Source of the DNA: an uncultured Blautia sp.
GTDB lineage: Bacteria; Bacillota; Clostridia; Lachnospirales; Lachnospiraceae
Direction of reading: 5' to 3'
Assembly: GCA_900765525.1 (NCBI GenBank)
Contig: CAAFRY010000093.1
Location: forward strand, 1 to 6,438
Length of the DNA stretch: 6,438 nt
Made by a program: the position numbers and the translations under genes. Positions 6,381 through 6,438 of this stretch are shown in pieces. The stretch's first letter is position 1; the number at the start of each line of letters is the position of its first letter. Below the pieces are notes generated by a model, which saw only the letters and a program-made list of their open reading frames with translations, made no database searches and was not told where the DNA came from.

Positions 6381-6401
6381 GTACTTATTACAGATGGGAG
6401 G
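6361..6401. promoter_or_regulatory. Perfect 12-bp inverted repeat flanking the -10 box and covering the ribosome binding site
   Basis: CCTCCCATCTGT (6361-6372) and ACAGATGGGAGG (6390-6401) are exact complements 17 nt apart. The left arm lies between the -35 and -10 boxes, and the right arm lies just after the predicted start of transcription and contains the Shine-Dalgarno sequence GGGAGG (6396-6401). The arm centres are about 29 bp apart, close to three helical turns, so both face the same side of the DNA. An operator bound by a dimeric regulator, possibly the gene's own product, is the simplest reading. An mRNA hairpin hiding the ribosome binding site would need a transcript starting further upstream. 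Confidence 0.6.
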
Positions 6402-6409
6402 CTGATACA

Positions 6410-6438
6410 ATGAATCCAAAATATATTGATGAACTCAG
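6410..6438 (+). CDS. Start of an unidentified gene, cut by the window edge
   Basis: The ATG at 6410 is preceded by GGGAGG (6396-6401) with 8-nt spacing, and by a good promoter. Only nine codons are visible, MNPKYIDEL, too few to name a family. The gene is divergent from the YugP-family gene. Its ribosome binding site is part of the inverted repeat at 6361-6401, which suggests tight regulation. Confidence 0.7.

Overview
The window looks like chromosome of a Gram-positive anaerobe of the Clostridia, most likely Lachnospiraceae. This rests on the protein style (a compact alpha-glucan phosphorylase and a LacI regulator of the GVGVSTVSRAMNNHPDINQET type), strong AGGAGG-like ribosome binding sites and moderate GC. 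The genus is not resolved. Nothing points to a phage, IS element, tRNA, rRNA or CRISPR array.

Layout from right to left, the direction in which four of the five genes are read. The right edge holds the first nine codons of an unidentified + strand gene (from 6410). It has a good promoter, and a perfect 12-bp inverted repeat flanks its -10 box and overlaps its ribosome binding site. Divergent from it, on the minus strand, is a membrane zinc metallopeptidase of the YugP family (5493-6194), ended by a strong intrinsic terminator (5385-5429). Next comes a maltodextrin/glycogen-degradation cluster: malQ (4-alpha-glucanotransferase, 3691-5166), a LacI-family regulator (2628-3659) and an alpha-glucan phosphorylase (208-2475). 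The left 207 bases are non-coding and hold a series of stem-loops.

How the cluster would work: MalQ disproportionates short maltodextrins into longer chains plus glucose. The phosphorylase then shortens these chains to glucose-1-phosphate. The LacI protein sits between the two enzymes. The malQ promoter carries a 34-bp near-palindrome with a central CG, over the predicted transcription start, which is the obvious candidate operator. Between operator and malQ lies a leader of about 130 nt that can fold into a nested stem. The phosphorylase is separated by 152 nt and may have a weak promoter of its own.

The most interesting signals are regulatory rather than new proteins: the malQ operator and leader, the inverted repeat at the right-edge gene, three in-frame repeats running past the YugP stop codon, and the composite stem-loop element at the left edge. 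I see no convincing novel multi-gene system.
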